A DNA stretch of 51,571 nt. Origin: an uncultured Mucilaginibacter sp. (lineage in GTDB: Bacteria; Bacteroidota; Bacteroidia; Sphingobacteriales; Sphingobacteriaceae). Shown here piece after piece: positions 7,888 through 16,501 of the stretch. The notes beneath the pieces were generated by a model. That model worked only from the letters and a program-made list of their open reading frames with translations, did no database searches and was not told the DNA's origin. Where the stretch lies: positions 1 through 51,571 of the forward strand of contig CAITEP010000019.1 of NCBI GenBank assembly GCA_903891475.1, read 5' to 3'. Numbering within the stretch: the first letter of the stretch is position 1; each line of letters begins with the position of its first letter. Both the position numbers and the translations under genes were made by a program.

Positions 7888-9720
7888 TTATAACTGCTTA
7901 TTCACTTCGTTCAAAATTGGTTGATTTAATGTTTTTATTCTTTGATGATTACCCTTTAAAGCATCAAATACAATCACTTCATTTTTACCCTTTTTCAACC
8001 AGCCTGCCGGTATATAAATAGTTTGTTGCGGACCTATATACCAATATTTCCCCAAGTTATGTCCGTTTAAAAAAACAAAACCTTTACCAAAACCACGCAA
8101 ATCAATAAAAGTATCACCTGTTTCGGCTAACTCAAATTCGCCTTTATAAAAAGCTGGGTGCAAATTGTCATTATTGGTGTTAGCGTTAAACTTTAAGCCC
8201 TTAAGTGTTTGAAACGGAAATCTATACATTTCCCAACCCAATAGTTCACTATTATTTATGGTCACATTATCGGTAATACCTTGCCTATTATCCGTTAAAA
8301 ATGGTCCATAATTTATACGGCCATTGTTTTCAACCAAAATATCCAATTTTGAATTGGCTTGGGCATTTATTGAAATTGTATTTTGTTTAAGTCTTCTATC
8401 CAAAGTACCTATATATTTCCCATTTAGGTAGATAGTAGCAAAATCACGCATTTCTGTAATTTTCAATTCACCATTTAGGGCATTTTTTAAAGTTGTGCGG
8501 TATAAAACAAAACCATATCCCTGTCCTAGTTCTTCGAAACTCAAAGGATGTTCCGATGCTATTGAATTGTTTACATTGGAAAGCAAATCAGCCTGTGATG
8601 TTAGTTTAATGCTATCAATGGCAATAGTTTTATTATTGGGTGGTAAAGGAGGTAATTTTTCACCAGCTGGTAAATGCTTCTCTATTACCGCTCTAAATTT
8701 AAAATATTTAGCGGTTGGGTTACCTGCCTCATCCAAAGGGGCATCATAATCATAACTAGAGGTTTGTGGTGAATACGGGTCATTTTTGCTCATATTTGCT
8801 CCGTTCATAAACCCACGTGTTGTACCTCCATGAAACATATATAAGTTAATTGAAATACCTGCTGTTAAAATGGTATCCAATTTCTTGGCATCCTCAATCG
8901 CATTACTTGTTTGATGCGGACTACCCCAACTATCAAACCAACCCGGATACCATTCAGCAATGTAATAAGGACCTTTCCCATTATGATATTTATTTATTAA
9001 CGCTTTAACTTCTTTTGGGTTATCAAGGCCGTTAACAGCAGGCAAAAAACCAGGTAAATAACCAGCAGGCATTTGCGATGGACCATCGCAGGTAAATAAT
9101 AAGCCAGTAAAACCTCCTTCAATAAATATTTTACGGTTTATATCAAGGTATTCTTTATCATTACTGTAGGAACCGTATTCGTTTTCAATTTGTACCATTA
9201 GGATATTGCCACCATTAGTAACTAGTAATGGAGAAAGCTGCTTGCCCAGCTCCATAATATAATCATGATAAGCTTTCAGGAATTTAGGGTCCTTACTCCT
9301 CACTTTTAATGCTTTATCCTTTAATAACCAATACGGGTAACCGCCAAACTCCCATTCGGCGCAGGCATATGGGCTTGGGCGTAGCACTACCCACAAGCCC
9401 TCCTCAGCGGCTATTTTAACAAATTCAGCAATATCATTATTGCCTTTAAAATCAAACTTACCTTCCTCCGGTTCCAACGCATTCCAAAACACATAAGTGC
9501 CAATGGTATTTAAACCCATTGCCTTTGCTTTTTTTAAACGATCGCGCCAATACTCGCGCGGAACTCTTGTGCAGTGTATCTCGCCCGAAATAAGTTGTAA
9601 AGGTTTATTATCTAATAAAAATGCAGTATCGCCTAAAGCAAAAGCATGTTTGGTATTTTGAGCTAAGCCAGTTTCAAGAAAAAATGTAAGTAGATAAATG
9701 CAGGAAAATATTTTCTTCAT
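7888..9720 (-). CDS. Glycoside hydrolase family 35 beta-galactosidase
   Basis: A 610-residue exported enzyme predicted to cleave terminal non-reducing beta-galactose residues. The signal peptide is MKKIFSCIYLLTFFLETGLA (cleavage near residue 20). The GH35 TIM barrel covers about residues 30-345, with the hallmark SGEIHCTRVPREYWRDRL, the acid/base glutamate in QIENEYG (Glu181) and the nucleophile in IAEWYPGWFD (Glu256). C-terminal beta-sandwich domains (about 380-600) include the typical FLNGHNLGKYWYIGPQQTIY segment. It probably acts in the periplasm on oligosaccharides. No SusC/SusD pair or other glycosidase is adjacent, so this is not a polysaccharide utilisation locus within the window. Confidence 0.94.
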   Translation of the reverse strand: MKKIFSCIYLLTFFLETGLAQNTKHAFALGDTAFLLDNKPLQLISGEIHCTRVPREYWRDRLKKAKAMGLNTIGTYVFWNALEPEEGKFDFKGNNDIAEFVKIAAEEGLWVVLRPSPYACAEWEFGGYPYWLLKDKALKVRSKDPKFLKAYHDYIMELGKQLSPLLVTNGGNILMVQIENEYGSYSNDKEYLDINRKIFIEGGFTGLLFTCDGPSQMPAGYLPGFLPAVNGLDNPKEVKALINKYHNGKGPYYIAEWYPGWFDSWGSPHQTSNAIEDAKKLDTILTAGISINLYMFHGGTTRGFMNGANMSKNDPYSPQTSSYDYDAPLDEAGNPTAKYFKFRAVIEKHLPAGEKLPPLPPNNKTIAIDSIKLTSQADLLSNVNNSIASEHPLSFEELGQGYGFVLYRTTLKNALNGELKITEMRDFATIYLNGKYIGTLDRRLKQNTISINAQANSKLDILVENNGRINYGPFLTDNRQGITDNVTINNSELLGWEMYRFPFQTLKGLKFNANTNNDNLHPAFYKGEFELAETGDTFIDLRGFGKGFVFLNGHNLGKYWYIGPQQTIYIPAGWLKKGKNEVIVFDALKGNHQRIKTLNQPILNEVNKQL

Positions 9721-9854
9721 ATAGAATGTAAGCGCTTAATTTGATTATCAAAAACAAGTTTACTAAAAATTACTTGAAATTTTGAAAACCACCTATAAAA
9801 CTTATCCCAAATAATAAGTACACAATTTTGTTTTGGATATTTATATTTACAGGC

Positions 9855-10745
9855 ATGCAAACAAGCCCAACATTTGTTAAACCTAATGCCGATGATTTTA
9901 AATCGGTAGCTAGGGCATTAACTATGGTTGAAAATAATTTACAAAATGCTGATGAAGTATTGAAGAGTTTAGTTTTTGATAAAATAGTTCCGGTAATTGG
10001 CGTTACTGGTCCGCCAGGAGCTGGAAAGAGCACGCTTGTAAATGAACTTATTGGAGATCTATCAAACGAAGGAAAAAAGGTAGCGGTTTTGGCTATCGAC
10101 CCAACCTCACCTTTTAATTTTGGTTCATTACTCGGCGATAGGATTCGTATGGCAACTCACTTTAACCATCCAAATGTATTTATACGATCACTTGCTACAA
10201 GAGGATCATTAGGTGGACTTTCAGCAAAAACCATTGAAATGACAGATGTGTTGAGGGCGGCTGGTTTTGATTATATAATTGTTGAAACCGTAGGAGTAGG
10301 ACAATCGGAAGTTGAAATAACAGGATTGGCGGATATTACCTTATTGGTGTTGGTACCCGAAAGTGGGGACGAGATTCAACATATTAAATCGGGATTAATG
10401 GAAATTGCAGATGCTTTTATAGTTAATAAAGCCGACCGTGATGGAGCAGAGGCCTTTGTAAATAATCTCAAAAAAATCTTGCTTCATAATAAAGGAAATG
10501 AAGTCCCCATCTTTAAAACCTTAGCGACTAAAGGGGAAGGAATTTCAGCAATTATTAAATTTATAACAACCTTTACCCGAACTACCCATTTGAATAAAGA
10601 GAGCCTTTTAGCTGAAAAAGTATATCAAATTTTACAACAAAAGCTCATGGCTAAAATTGATAAAAAAAAATTAGTTGAAGATATATCAAAAGCTGCACAA
10701 GAAACCAATTTCAATATTTATAAATTTATCGAGCAGTATCAATAA
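9855..10745 (+). CDS. meaB: MeaB/ArgK-family GTPase (methylmalonyl-CoA mutase-associated)
   Basis: A 296-residue G3E-type P-loop GTPase. Family members (MeaB, human MMAA) guard and gate adenosylcobalamin loading of methylmalonyl-CoA mutase. The start at 9855 (MQTSPTFVKP) is preferred over 9828, which only adds a hydrophobic stretch absent from a soluble GTPase. Visible motifs are the Walker A TGPPGAGKST (51-60), LAIDPTSPF (Mg/switch I region), the family signature RGSLGGLSAKT, VETVGVGQSEVE (switch II) and NKAD (base recognition). The mutase subunits are not in the window, so assignment to that partner rests on family alone. It is convergent with pepP, only 29 bases away. Confidence 0.92.
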   Translation: MQTSPTFVKPNADDFKSVARALTMVENNLQNADEVLKSLVFDKIVPVIGVTGPPGAGKSTLVNELIGDLSNEGKKVAVLAIDPTSPFNFGSLLGDRIRMATHFNHPNVFIRSLATRGSLGGLSAKTIEMTDVLRAAGFDYIIVETVGVGQSEVEITGLADITLLVLVPESGDEIQHIKSGLMEIADAFIVNKADRDGAEAFVNNLKKILLHNKGNEVPIFKTLATKGEGISAIIKFITTFTRTTHLNKESLLAEKVYQILQQKLMAKIDKKKLVEDISKAAQETNFNIYKFIEQYQ

Positions 10746-10774
10746 CCAATCAAAAACTATGAGTAGCTTACCTT

Positions 10775-12064
10775 TTAACTATTCATAATTTCTTCAATAT
10801 GAGCCGCCTCTACCGGAATATCGGCCATTAAATCAATATTCCCTGTTTGGGTTATCAAAATATCATTTTCAATCCTAACCGCAAAACCCTCTTCAGGAAT
10901 ATAAATTCCAGGTTCGCATGTTAAAATATTTCCAGGCTCGAAAGGTTTATAGCGACTAGCAAAATCATGTACATCCAAACCTAAATGGTGTGAGGTGCCA
11001 TGCATAAAATATTTTTTATACAGCGGGTTTTTGGGGTCTTGTTTTTCAACCTCATGTTTATCCAACAAGCCGAGTTTAATCAGTTCGCTTGTCATTATTT
11101 TACCCACTTCATCATGATAATCATTCCAGATTGTACCTGTAATCAACATTTTGCTTGCCTCACGCATCACGTGCAAAACCGAATTGTAAACCTCTAATTG
11201 ACGTTTAGTAAACCTACCATTAACGGGAATGGTTCGGGTCATATCGGCATTATAATTAGCATATTCGGCGCCAACATCCAGCAGTACCAATTCACCGTCT
11301 TTACATACTTGGTTATTTTCGGTATAGTGCAAAACAATGGCATTTTTTCCGGATGCGATAATTGGACTATAGGCGTGACCAGTGGCTCGTTGGCGCAAAA
11401 ATTCGTGCGAAAATTCCGCTTCAATTTCATATTCAGCTACCCCTGGTTTAATATAATTCAAAACTCTTATAAACCCATCTAGGGTAATTTCACATGCTTT
11501 CTTTGTAAGTTCAATTTCAATATCAGATTTAACCACCCTTAGATCGCGTAACACTAAGGCAGAACGCTCGTAATGATGAAGCGGATATTTTGCTCTTAAT
11601 GTTTCATAAAATCTCAAATCGCGATAGGGAACGGTATGACTATAACGGTCGTTCTCATTGGTATTGATATAAATATTTTGAGCGTAATTGATAATGGTAT
11701 GTAATACTGATTCAAATTTATCAAGCCAAATAATATTTTTGATACCTGAGGCATTTTGGGCTTCTTCCCTTGTATATTTATGTCCCTCCCAAATAGCGAT
11801 ATGTTCGTTGGTTTCTCTTAAAAACAGAATTTCTCTAAAATCAGGATTTGGGCAATCGGGAAATAATATCAATATACTTTGTTCCTGATCAATTCCCGAA
11901 AGATAAAAAAAATCAGGATTTTGCTTAAAAAGGAAGTTCTGGTCGCCATTTCGTGGAAACTCATCATTTGCATGGAAAATTGCTAAAGATGATGATTTTA
12001 AACCCTTAACGAATTTTTTCCTATTATAAATGAACAATTCATTATTTATTGGCAGATATTTCAT
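10775..12064 (-). CDS. pepP: Xaa-Pro aminopeptidase (aminopeptidase P)
   Basis: A 429-residue M24B metallopeptidase that removes an N-terminal residue preceding proline. An N-terminal creatinase-like domain (about 1-175) with FKQNPDFFYLSGI is followed by a pita-bread catalytic domain. All dinuclear metal ligands are visible: Asp263 and Asp274 in LLDVGAEYANYNADMTR, His359 in HGTSHHLGLDVHD, Glu384 in CEPGIYIPEEGF and Glu399 in VRIENDILI. No signal peptide is present, so it is cytoplasmic. It is probably monocistronic and divergent from the ompA-like gene, sharing a 146-base AT-rich intergenic region. Confidence 0.96.
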   Translation of the reverse strand: MKYLPINNELFIYNRKKFVKGLKSSSLAIFHANDEFPRNGDQNFLFKQNPDFFYLSGIDQEQSILILFPDCPNPDFREILFLRETNEHIAIWEGHKYTREEAQNASGIKNIIWLDKFESVLHTIINYAQNIYINTNENDRYSHTVPYRDLRFYETLRAKYPLHHYERSALVLRDLRVVKSDIEIELTKKACEITLDGFIRVLNYIKPGVAEYEIEAEFSHEFLRQRATGHAYSPIIASGKNAIVLHYTENNQVCKDGELVLLDVGAEYANYNADMTRTIPVNGRFTKRQLEVYNSVLHVMREASKMLITGTIWNDYHDEVGKIMTSELIKLGLLDKHEVEKQDPKNPLYKKYFMHGTSHHLGLDVHDFASRYKPFEPGNILTCEPGIYIPEEGFAVRIENDILITQTGNIDLMADIPVEAAHIEEIMNS

Positions 12065-12164
12065 ATAGATATTTATAGAATATTTTTAAACAAAATTTTT
12101 AGTTATGCGTTGTAAAATTGCTATATTTAGAATTATATTTTACTAAGTTTTCAAACATAATTAC

Positions 12165-12172
12165 TATTTTTG
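12165..12172 (+). promoter_or_regulatory. -7 promoter element candidate for the OmpA-family gene
   Basis: TATTTTTG matches TAnnTTTG and is 39 bases before the ATG at 12211. The predicted leader is about 30 bases of A-rich sequence, common before highly expressed Bacteroidota genes. A clear -33 TTTG is not visible. Confidence 0.4.
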
Positions 12173-12210
12173 AAAAAAAATCATTATCCGATAGATTTAA
12201 ACATTAAACT

Positions 12211-13656
12211 ATGAACTACTCTATATTAAAGAAAACATCTGTATTAACTCTTGTTTCTTTGGCGTTTATAGGTATGGCTGCTGCTCAAACCAATAACTCA
12301 ACATCAACGAAAAAGACTTCAATGTCCGACTCTGTTAAAACCCCTAAGCTATTTGGTGGCACTGCTCAATATAATACCTGGAGCGTTGGGGCTAATATTG
12401 GAATAACCGCTCCAGTAGTAGTAACAGGTGGTACCGATGTTTTTACTGGCAATAACCCAAGTTTTGGTTATGGTATTACTGTAAAAAAACAACTTACCCA
12501 TACGTTCAGCTTACGTTTTGATTTAAGTGGAGGTAAAGTTAGTGGCTCAGAATCAGCTGGTTTCCTTGTTCCTAATCCGGCATCACCTACCGAAACTGTA
12601 AATGTAACAAGTTTTACAACTTCTTATATTTCAGGAAGTTTAAATGGAGTTTTTAATTTTGGGAACATCAACTTTTTGAAACGCAAAAATGGCATCAATT
12701 TTTATACAAGTGGTGGTTTAGGCTTAATTGATTATGCTCCTCAAATTTTCTTCCCATCAGGTAGTAGTAGTACATCATATGATTTTAAAGGCCATGCTGG
12801 TAATAATAAAACCGCTACCTATATTCATGAAATGGTAATCCCTGTTGGTGTTGGAGTAAAATTCAAATTGACTGATAAATTAGACTTAAATGTTGGTTAC
12901 ACTGAAAACTTTGTTGATGGTTACAACTTTGAAGGAGTAAAAGAAAAATATCCTGCTAAAAATAAATATTCATTCGGTTACGGTGGTATTGAATATACAT
13001 TCGGTCCTAAAAACAAAACGAGCTTAGAATGGGTTAACCCAGTGGCTTTAATGTATGATGAATTATATGACGCAGCACTACGTCAGGAAGTTGAAGCTCT
13101 TAAAGGAAGAGTAAAAACAGTTGAAAAATCAATTGATGATTTGAAAAAAGACTCTGATGGTGACGGTGTAGCCGATCAATTTGATAAGTGTCCTAATACT
13201 CCTGCAGGTACAGTTGTTGATGGCTCTGGATGTATTATTGTATTCCCAGTTGATACAGCAAAAGAAAACGAAATTGATACTACTAAATTAAGTCCTGATG
13301 AAAGCGTTGTTAACGGTAAAATAGTGAAAGCTACTCCATTTAGCAAAGTTTCGTTTGAATTTGACAGTTCAGTTTTAACTAAAGCTTCTTATCCTGCCTT
13401 AGAAGCTACTATCGCTGATTTGAAAAAAACAGGCAAAACCGTTATAATTGCTGGGTATGCTTCATCTGAAGGAACTTCATCTCATAATATGTCGTTGTCC
13501 AAAGACCGCGCCAATTCAATTAAAAATTACTTGCTTAAAGGCGGTATACCAGCTAAACAGATAAAAATTAAAGGTTATGGCGAAACTCATCCTATTGCTG
13601 ATAATTCAACAGAAGATGGTAGAAAGTTAAACCGCAGGGTTGAATTTGTACAATAA
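12211..13656 (+). CDS. OmpA-family outer membrane protein
   Basis: A 481-residue envelope protein. The signal peptide MNYSILKKTSVLTLVSLAFI runs on to a cleavage near AAAQT (residue 26). An N-terminal beta-barrel region (about 50-275) is rich in alternating strands ending in aromatic residues. A coiled-coil-like linker (about 285-312) is followed by a thrombospondin type-3 calcium-binding repeat (DSDGDGVADQFDKCPNTPAG, about 314-343). The C-terminal OmpA/MotB peptidoglycan-binding domain (about 375-481) carries FEFDSSVLTKASYPAL, GYASSEGTSSHNMSLSKDRA and the final NRRVEF. It should anchor the outer membrane to peptidoglycan. The neat leader and strong terminator suggest high expression. Confidence 0.94.
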   Translation: MNYSILKKTSVLTLVSLAFIGMAAAQTNNSTSTKKTSMSDSVKTPKLFGGTAQYNTWSVGANIGITAPVVVTGGTDVFTGNNPSFGYGITVKKQLTHTFSLRFDLSGGKVSGSESAGFLVPNPASPTETVNVTSFTTSYISGSLNGVFNFGNINFLKRKNGINFYTSGGLGLIDYAPQIFFPSGSSSTSYDFKGHAGNNKTATYIHEMVIPVGVGVKFKLTDKLDLNVGYTENFVDGYNFEGVKEKYPAKNKYSFGYGGIEYTFGPKNKTSLEWVNPVALMYDELYDAALRQEVEALKGRVKTVEKSIDDLKKDSDGDGVADQFDKCPNTPAGTVVDGSGCIIVFPVDTAKENEIDTTKLSPDESVVNGKIVKATPFSKVSFEFDSSVLTKASYPALEATIADLKKTGKTVIIAGYASSEGTSSHNMSLSKDRANSIKNYLLKGGIPAKQIKIKGYGETHPIADNSTEDGRKLNRRVEFVQ

Positions 13657-13675
13657 TATTCTTTTTTACTTAAAT

Positions 13676-13709
13676 AAAAAGGCTTTGCGTTAAACGGAAA
13701 GCCTTTTTT
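13676..13709 (+). terminator. Intrinsic terminator after the OmpA-family gene
   Basis: AAAAAGGCTTT (13676-13686) pairs with AAAGCCTTTTT (13698-13708) as a perfect 11-bp stem around an 11-base loop. The right arm ends in a T run. It starts 20 bases after the stop codon. Confidence 0.85.
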
Positions 13710-13798
13710 GTTAAACAAAATTCCATCAGTTATTTGCAATAAAATCAACACTTTCCGCATTTAATAGTGGCTGGTTTAATTTTTTTTTATTTTTGTTT

Positions 13799-13942
13799 AT
13801 GTATTTTTTTAGAAAAAACGACCCTTCCCGGCCAACAAATTTCAACATTCGGGTTATGCATACCATCAATGCTATAGCCATTTCAGTATTTTTACTCGGA
13901 ATACTTTATAAACTAATACAATGGTTTATATTTAAAAAATGA
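13799..13942 (+). CDS. Small single-pass membrane protein, 47 residues
   Basis: An open frame of 47 codons reading MYFFRKNDPSRPTNFNIRVM, then a hydrophobic helix (INAIAISVFLLGILYKLIQW, about residues 23-42) and FIFKK. A basic, polar N-terminus followed by one transmembrane helix and a Lys-rich end is a coherent small membrane protein. Its stop overlaps the ridA start as ATGA (13939-13942), the typical sign of translational coupling in a real gene pair. The function is unknown. A TATTTTTG element at 13788-13795 is so close to the ATG that a transcript starting there would be nearly leaderless; the internal Met at residue 20 is an alternative start. Confidence 0.65.
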   Translation: MYFFRKNDPSRPTNFNIRVMHTINAIAISVFLLGILYKLIQWFIFKK

Positions 13943-14319
13943 AAACAATTATAAATAGTCCAAATGCCCCAACTCCTATTGGGCCTTATAGTCAGGCAGT
14001 TAAGGTCGGTAATTTTATATTCCTATCCGGCCAAATAGCTATCGACCCTGTTAGTGGCCAACTAGTATTAACTGATATTAAGGCCGAAACTACGAGAGTG
14101 ATGGAAAATATAAAGGCCGTTTTACAGGAAGCTGGTGTAAATTTTAGCCACATTGTTAAAACGACGATTTTTTTAAACAATATGCAAAACTTTGGTATAG
14201 TGAACGAAGTTTATGGAAGTTATTTTACAGATGAATTTCCACCTCGCGAAACCGTTGAAGTCTCAGCGTTACCTAAAAATGTAAATGTTGAAATATCTGT
14301 TACTGCCTATAAACCATAA
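13939..14319 (+). CDS. ridA: RidA-family enamine/imine deaminase
   Basis: A 126-residue YjgF/YER057c/UK114 family protein. RidA hydrolyses reactive 2-aminoacrylate-type enamines and imines released by PLP enzymes, protecting the cytoplasm. The sequence covers the whole family fold: APTPIGPYSQAV at the start, FIFLSGQIAIDP, and the active-site stretch FPPRETVEVSALPKNVNVEI, which holds the conserved arginine and the late glutamate. It overlaps the upstream 47-residue membrane protein by four bases and is followed 26 bases later by recG, so the three may form one transcript. Confidence 0.94.
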   Translation: MKTIINSPNAPTPIGPYSQAVKVGNFIFLSGQIAIDPVSGQLVLTDIKAETTRVMENIKAVLQEAGVNFSHIVKTTIFLNNMQNFGIVNEVYGSYFTDEFPPRETVEVSALPKNVNVEISVTAYKP

Positions 14320-14345
14320 TTAGAACCTAATTAAATTTTATTTTA

Positions 14346-16451
14346 TTGAATAGTTCGACACTTCAAACCCCCATTGAATATTTAAAAGGTGTTGGGCTTA
14401 GTCGTGCCGAAGTTTTAAAAAAAGATTTAGGTATTTATTGCTTTGAGGATCTTTTAAAACACTTCCCCTATAAATATATTGACCGTACTAGGTTTTATAA
14501 AATAAAGGAAATAAATGCCGATTTGCCCTATGTTCAAGTTTTGGCAAGACTAACAAGTAAGGAAATTTTAGGGGAGAAGCATACCAAAAGACTGGTTGTA
14601 CAAGCTATTGATGATACTGGCACAATTGAACTTGTTTGGTTTCAAGGAATTAAATGGATTGAGAAAACGCTTATTTTAGGTAAAGTATATATTTTGTTTG
14701 GTAAGCCAGGAATGTTCAACGGTAAGGCCCAAATGGCTCATCCGGAAGCGGAGCCATTTGGAATAGAAACACAACGAAAAGGGAATTTAACCTTACAACC
14801 AGCCTACAACTCGACCGAAAAATTAAAACAATTTGGATTAGATAGTAAAGGCTTACAAAAACTTATAGCCCAATTAATTGATCAACACCTTAAGGATATT
14901 CACGAAAACCTTCCGCTTTATATTTTAAATAAATTTAAATTAGCCGATAGGGCAATTGCATATAGAAATATACATTTCCCAGCTGACGCTATTATTTTAA
15001 ATGAGGCAACCCACCGATTAAAGTTTGAAGAGTTCTTCCTTTTGCAGCTAAAACTATTAAAAAACAAACAACTTCAAACTCAAAAATTCAAAGGGAATAT
15101 ATTTAATATAGTAGGTAATTACTTTAATGAATTCTATCATCATAAACTTCCCTATACATTAACAAATGCTCAAAAAAGGGTATTGAAAGAAATTAGACAA
15201 GACACCCAAAGAGGCTCGCAAATGAACCGTTTGTTGCAGGGAGATGTAGGGAGCGGTAAAACAGTAGTGGCCTTAATGAGCATGCTCATAGCTATTGATA
15301 ACGGTTTTCAAACCTGTCTGATGGCTCCTACCGAAATCCTTGCAAACCAACATTATCAAACCATAAAAGAGCTGGTAGGTGATGATTTTGTGGAAGTTGG
15401 TTTACTGACGGGTTCTACTCCTAAAAAAAACAGGAAAGTATTGCACGAAAATCTTGAAAATGGCAACCTGAAAATTCTAATTGGCACACATGCCTTAATT
15501 GAAGATAAGGTACAATTTAAAAACCTTGGCTTTGTAGTAATTGATGAACAACACCGATTTGGGGTAGAACAAAGGGCAAGGCTATGGGCTAAAAATAACA
15601 TTCCACCACATGTTTTGGTAATGACTGCCACACCTATTCCACGCACACTGGCTATGACCTTGTATGGTGATTTGGATATATCTATTATTGATGAGCTACC
15701 TGTTGGCAGAAAGCCTATTGAAACGCTCCATTTGTACGAAAACCAACGTTTGCGCATGTTTGGCTTTATGAAGCAGGAAATTGCCAAAGGGAGACAAGTT
15801 TATGTAGTATACCCTTTGATTAAGGAAAGTGAAACCTTAGATCTTAAAAACCTTACAGAGGGTGTGGAAGTAATGTCGATTGAATTTCCATTACCTCAAT
15901 ACCGAATCAGCGTGGTGCATGGTAAATTAAAACCTGTGGAGAAACAGTTTGAAATGGATAGGTTTATTAAAGGCGAAACACAAATTATGGTTGCTACTAC
16001 TGTAATTGAAGTTGGCGTAAACATACCCAATGCTTCGGTAATGGTTATTGAAAATGCAGAAAGGTTTGGTCTATCCCAATTGCATCAGTTAAGAGGTAGG
16101 GTTGGCAGAGGCGCCGAGCAATCTTATTGTATATTAATTAGTAACCATAAATTAAGTCGCGATGGTAAAATACGGCTTGATACCATGGTGAAAACAAATA
16201 ATGGTTTTGAAATTGCCGAAATAGACCTTCAACTTAGAGGACCTGGTAATATTGAGGGAACGCAACAAAGCGGCGTACTCGACTTAAAAGTAGCTAATTT
16301 AGTTACCGACCAACAATTATTGATAATGGTTAGAGTTTGTGTTATCAATATTTTTGAGAAAGATCCGCAGTTAGTAAGTCCTGAAAATCAAATTTTGCAC
16401 CAAACCCTAAAATCAAAGAATGATGGTGTAAGTTGGGATAAAATATCTTGA
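14346..16451 (+). CDS. recG: ATP-dependent DNA helicase RecG
   Basis: A 701-residue superfamily 2 helicase that remodels stalled replication forks and branches Holliday junctions. A wedge/OB domain occupies about residues 1-250 (opening TPIEYLKGVGLSRAEVLKKD). Motor domain 1 has Walker A GDVGSGKT (about 299-306) and the DEQH box in VIDEQHRFGVEQRA (about 399). Motor domain 2 has TTVIEVGVNIPNA and QLRGRVGRG. The start is TTG at 14346; the next Met is more than 100 residues in, and homologues begin right before TPIEYLKG. No Shine-Dalgarno site is seen. The length is normal for the family. Confidence 0.97.
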   Translation: MNSSTLQTPIEYLKGVGLSRAEVLKKDLGIYCFEDLLKHFPYKYIDRTRFYKIKEINADLPYVQVLARLTSKEILGEKHTKRLVVQAIDDTGTIELVWFQGIKWIEKTLILGKVYILFGKPGMFNGKAQMAHPEAEPFGIETQRKGNLTLQPAYNSTEKLKQFGLDSKGLQKLIAQLIDQHLKDIHENLPLYILNKFKLADRAIAYRNIHFPADAIILNEATHRLKFEEFFLLQLKLLKNKQLQTQKFKGNIFNIVGNYFNEFYHHKLPYTLTNAQKRVLKEIRQDTQRGSQMNRLLQGDVGSGKTVVALMSMLIAIDNGFQTCLMAPTEILANQHYQTIKELVGDDFVEVGLLTGSTPKKNRKVLHENLENGNLKILIGTHALIEDKVQFKNLGFVVIDEQHRFGVEQRARLWAKNNIPPHVLVMTATPIPRTLAMTLYGDLDISIIDELPVGRKPIETLHLYENQRLRMFGFMKQEIAKGRQVYVVYPLIKESETLDLKNLTEGVEVMSIEFPLPQYRISVVHGKLKPVEKQFEMDRFIKGETQIMVATTVIEVGVNIPNASVMVIENAERFGLSQLHQLRGRVGRGAEQSYCILISNHKLSRDGKIRLDTMVKTNNGFEIAEIDLQLRGPGNIEGTQQSGVLDLKVANLVTDQQLLIMVRVCVINIFEKDPQLVSPENQILHQTLKSKNDGVSWDKIS

Positions 16452-16501
16452 TGAAAGTTGAGATATAAACTTCTTTTTTTATCTTGGGCTAAATTATGAT
16501 T

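Noticed and set aside
9770..10033. Minus-strand frame over the 5' part of meaB
   Set aside because: Overlaps the Walker A region of meaB and shows no recognisable protein features.
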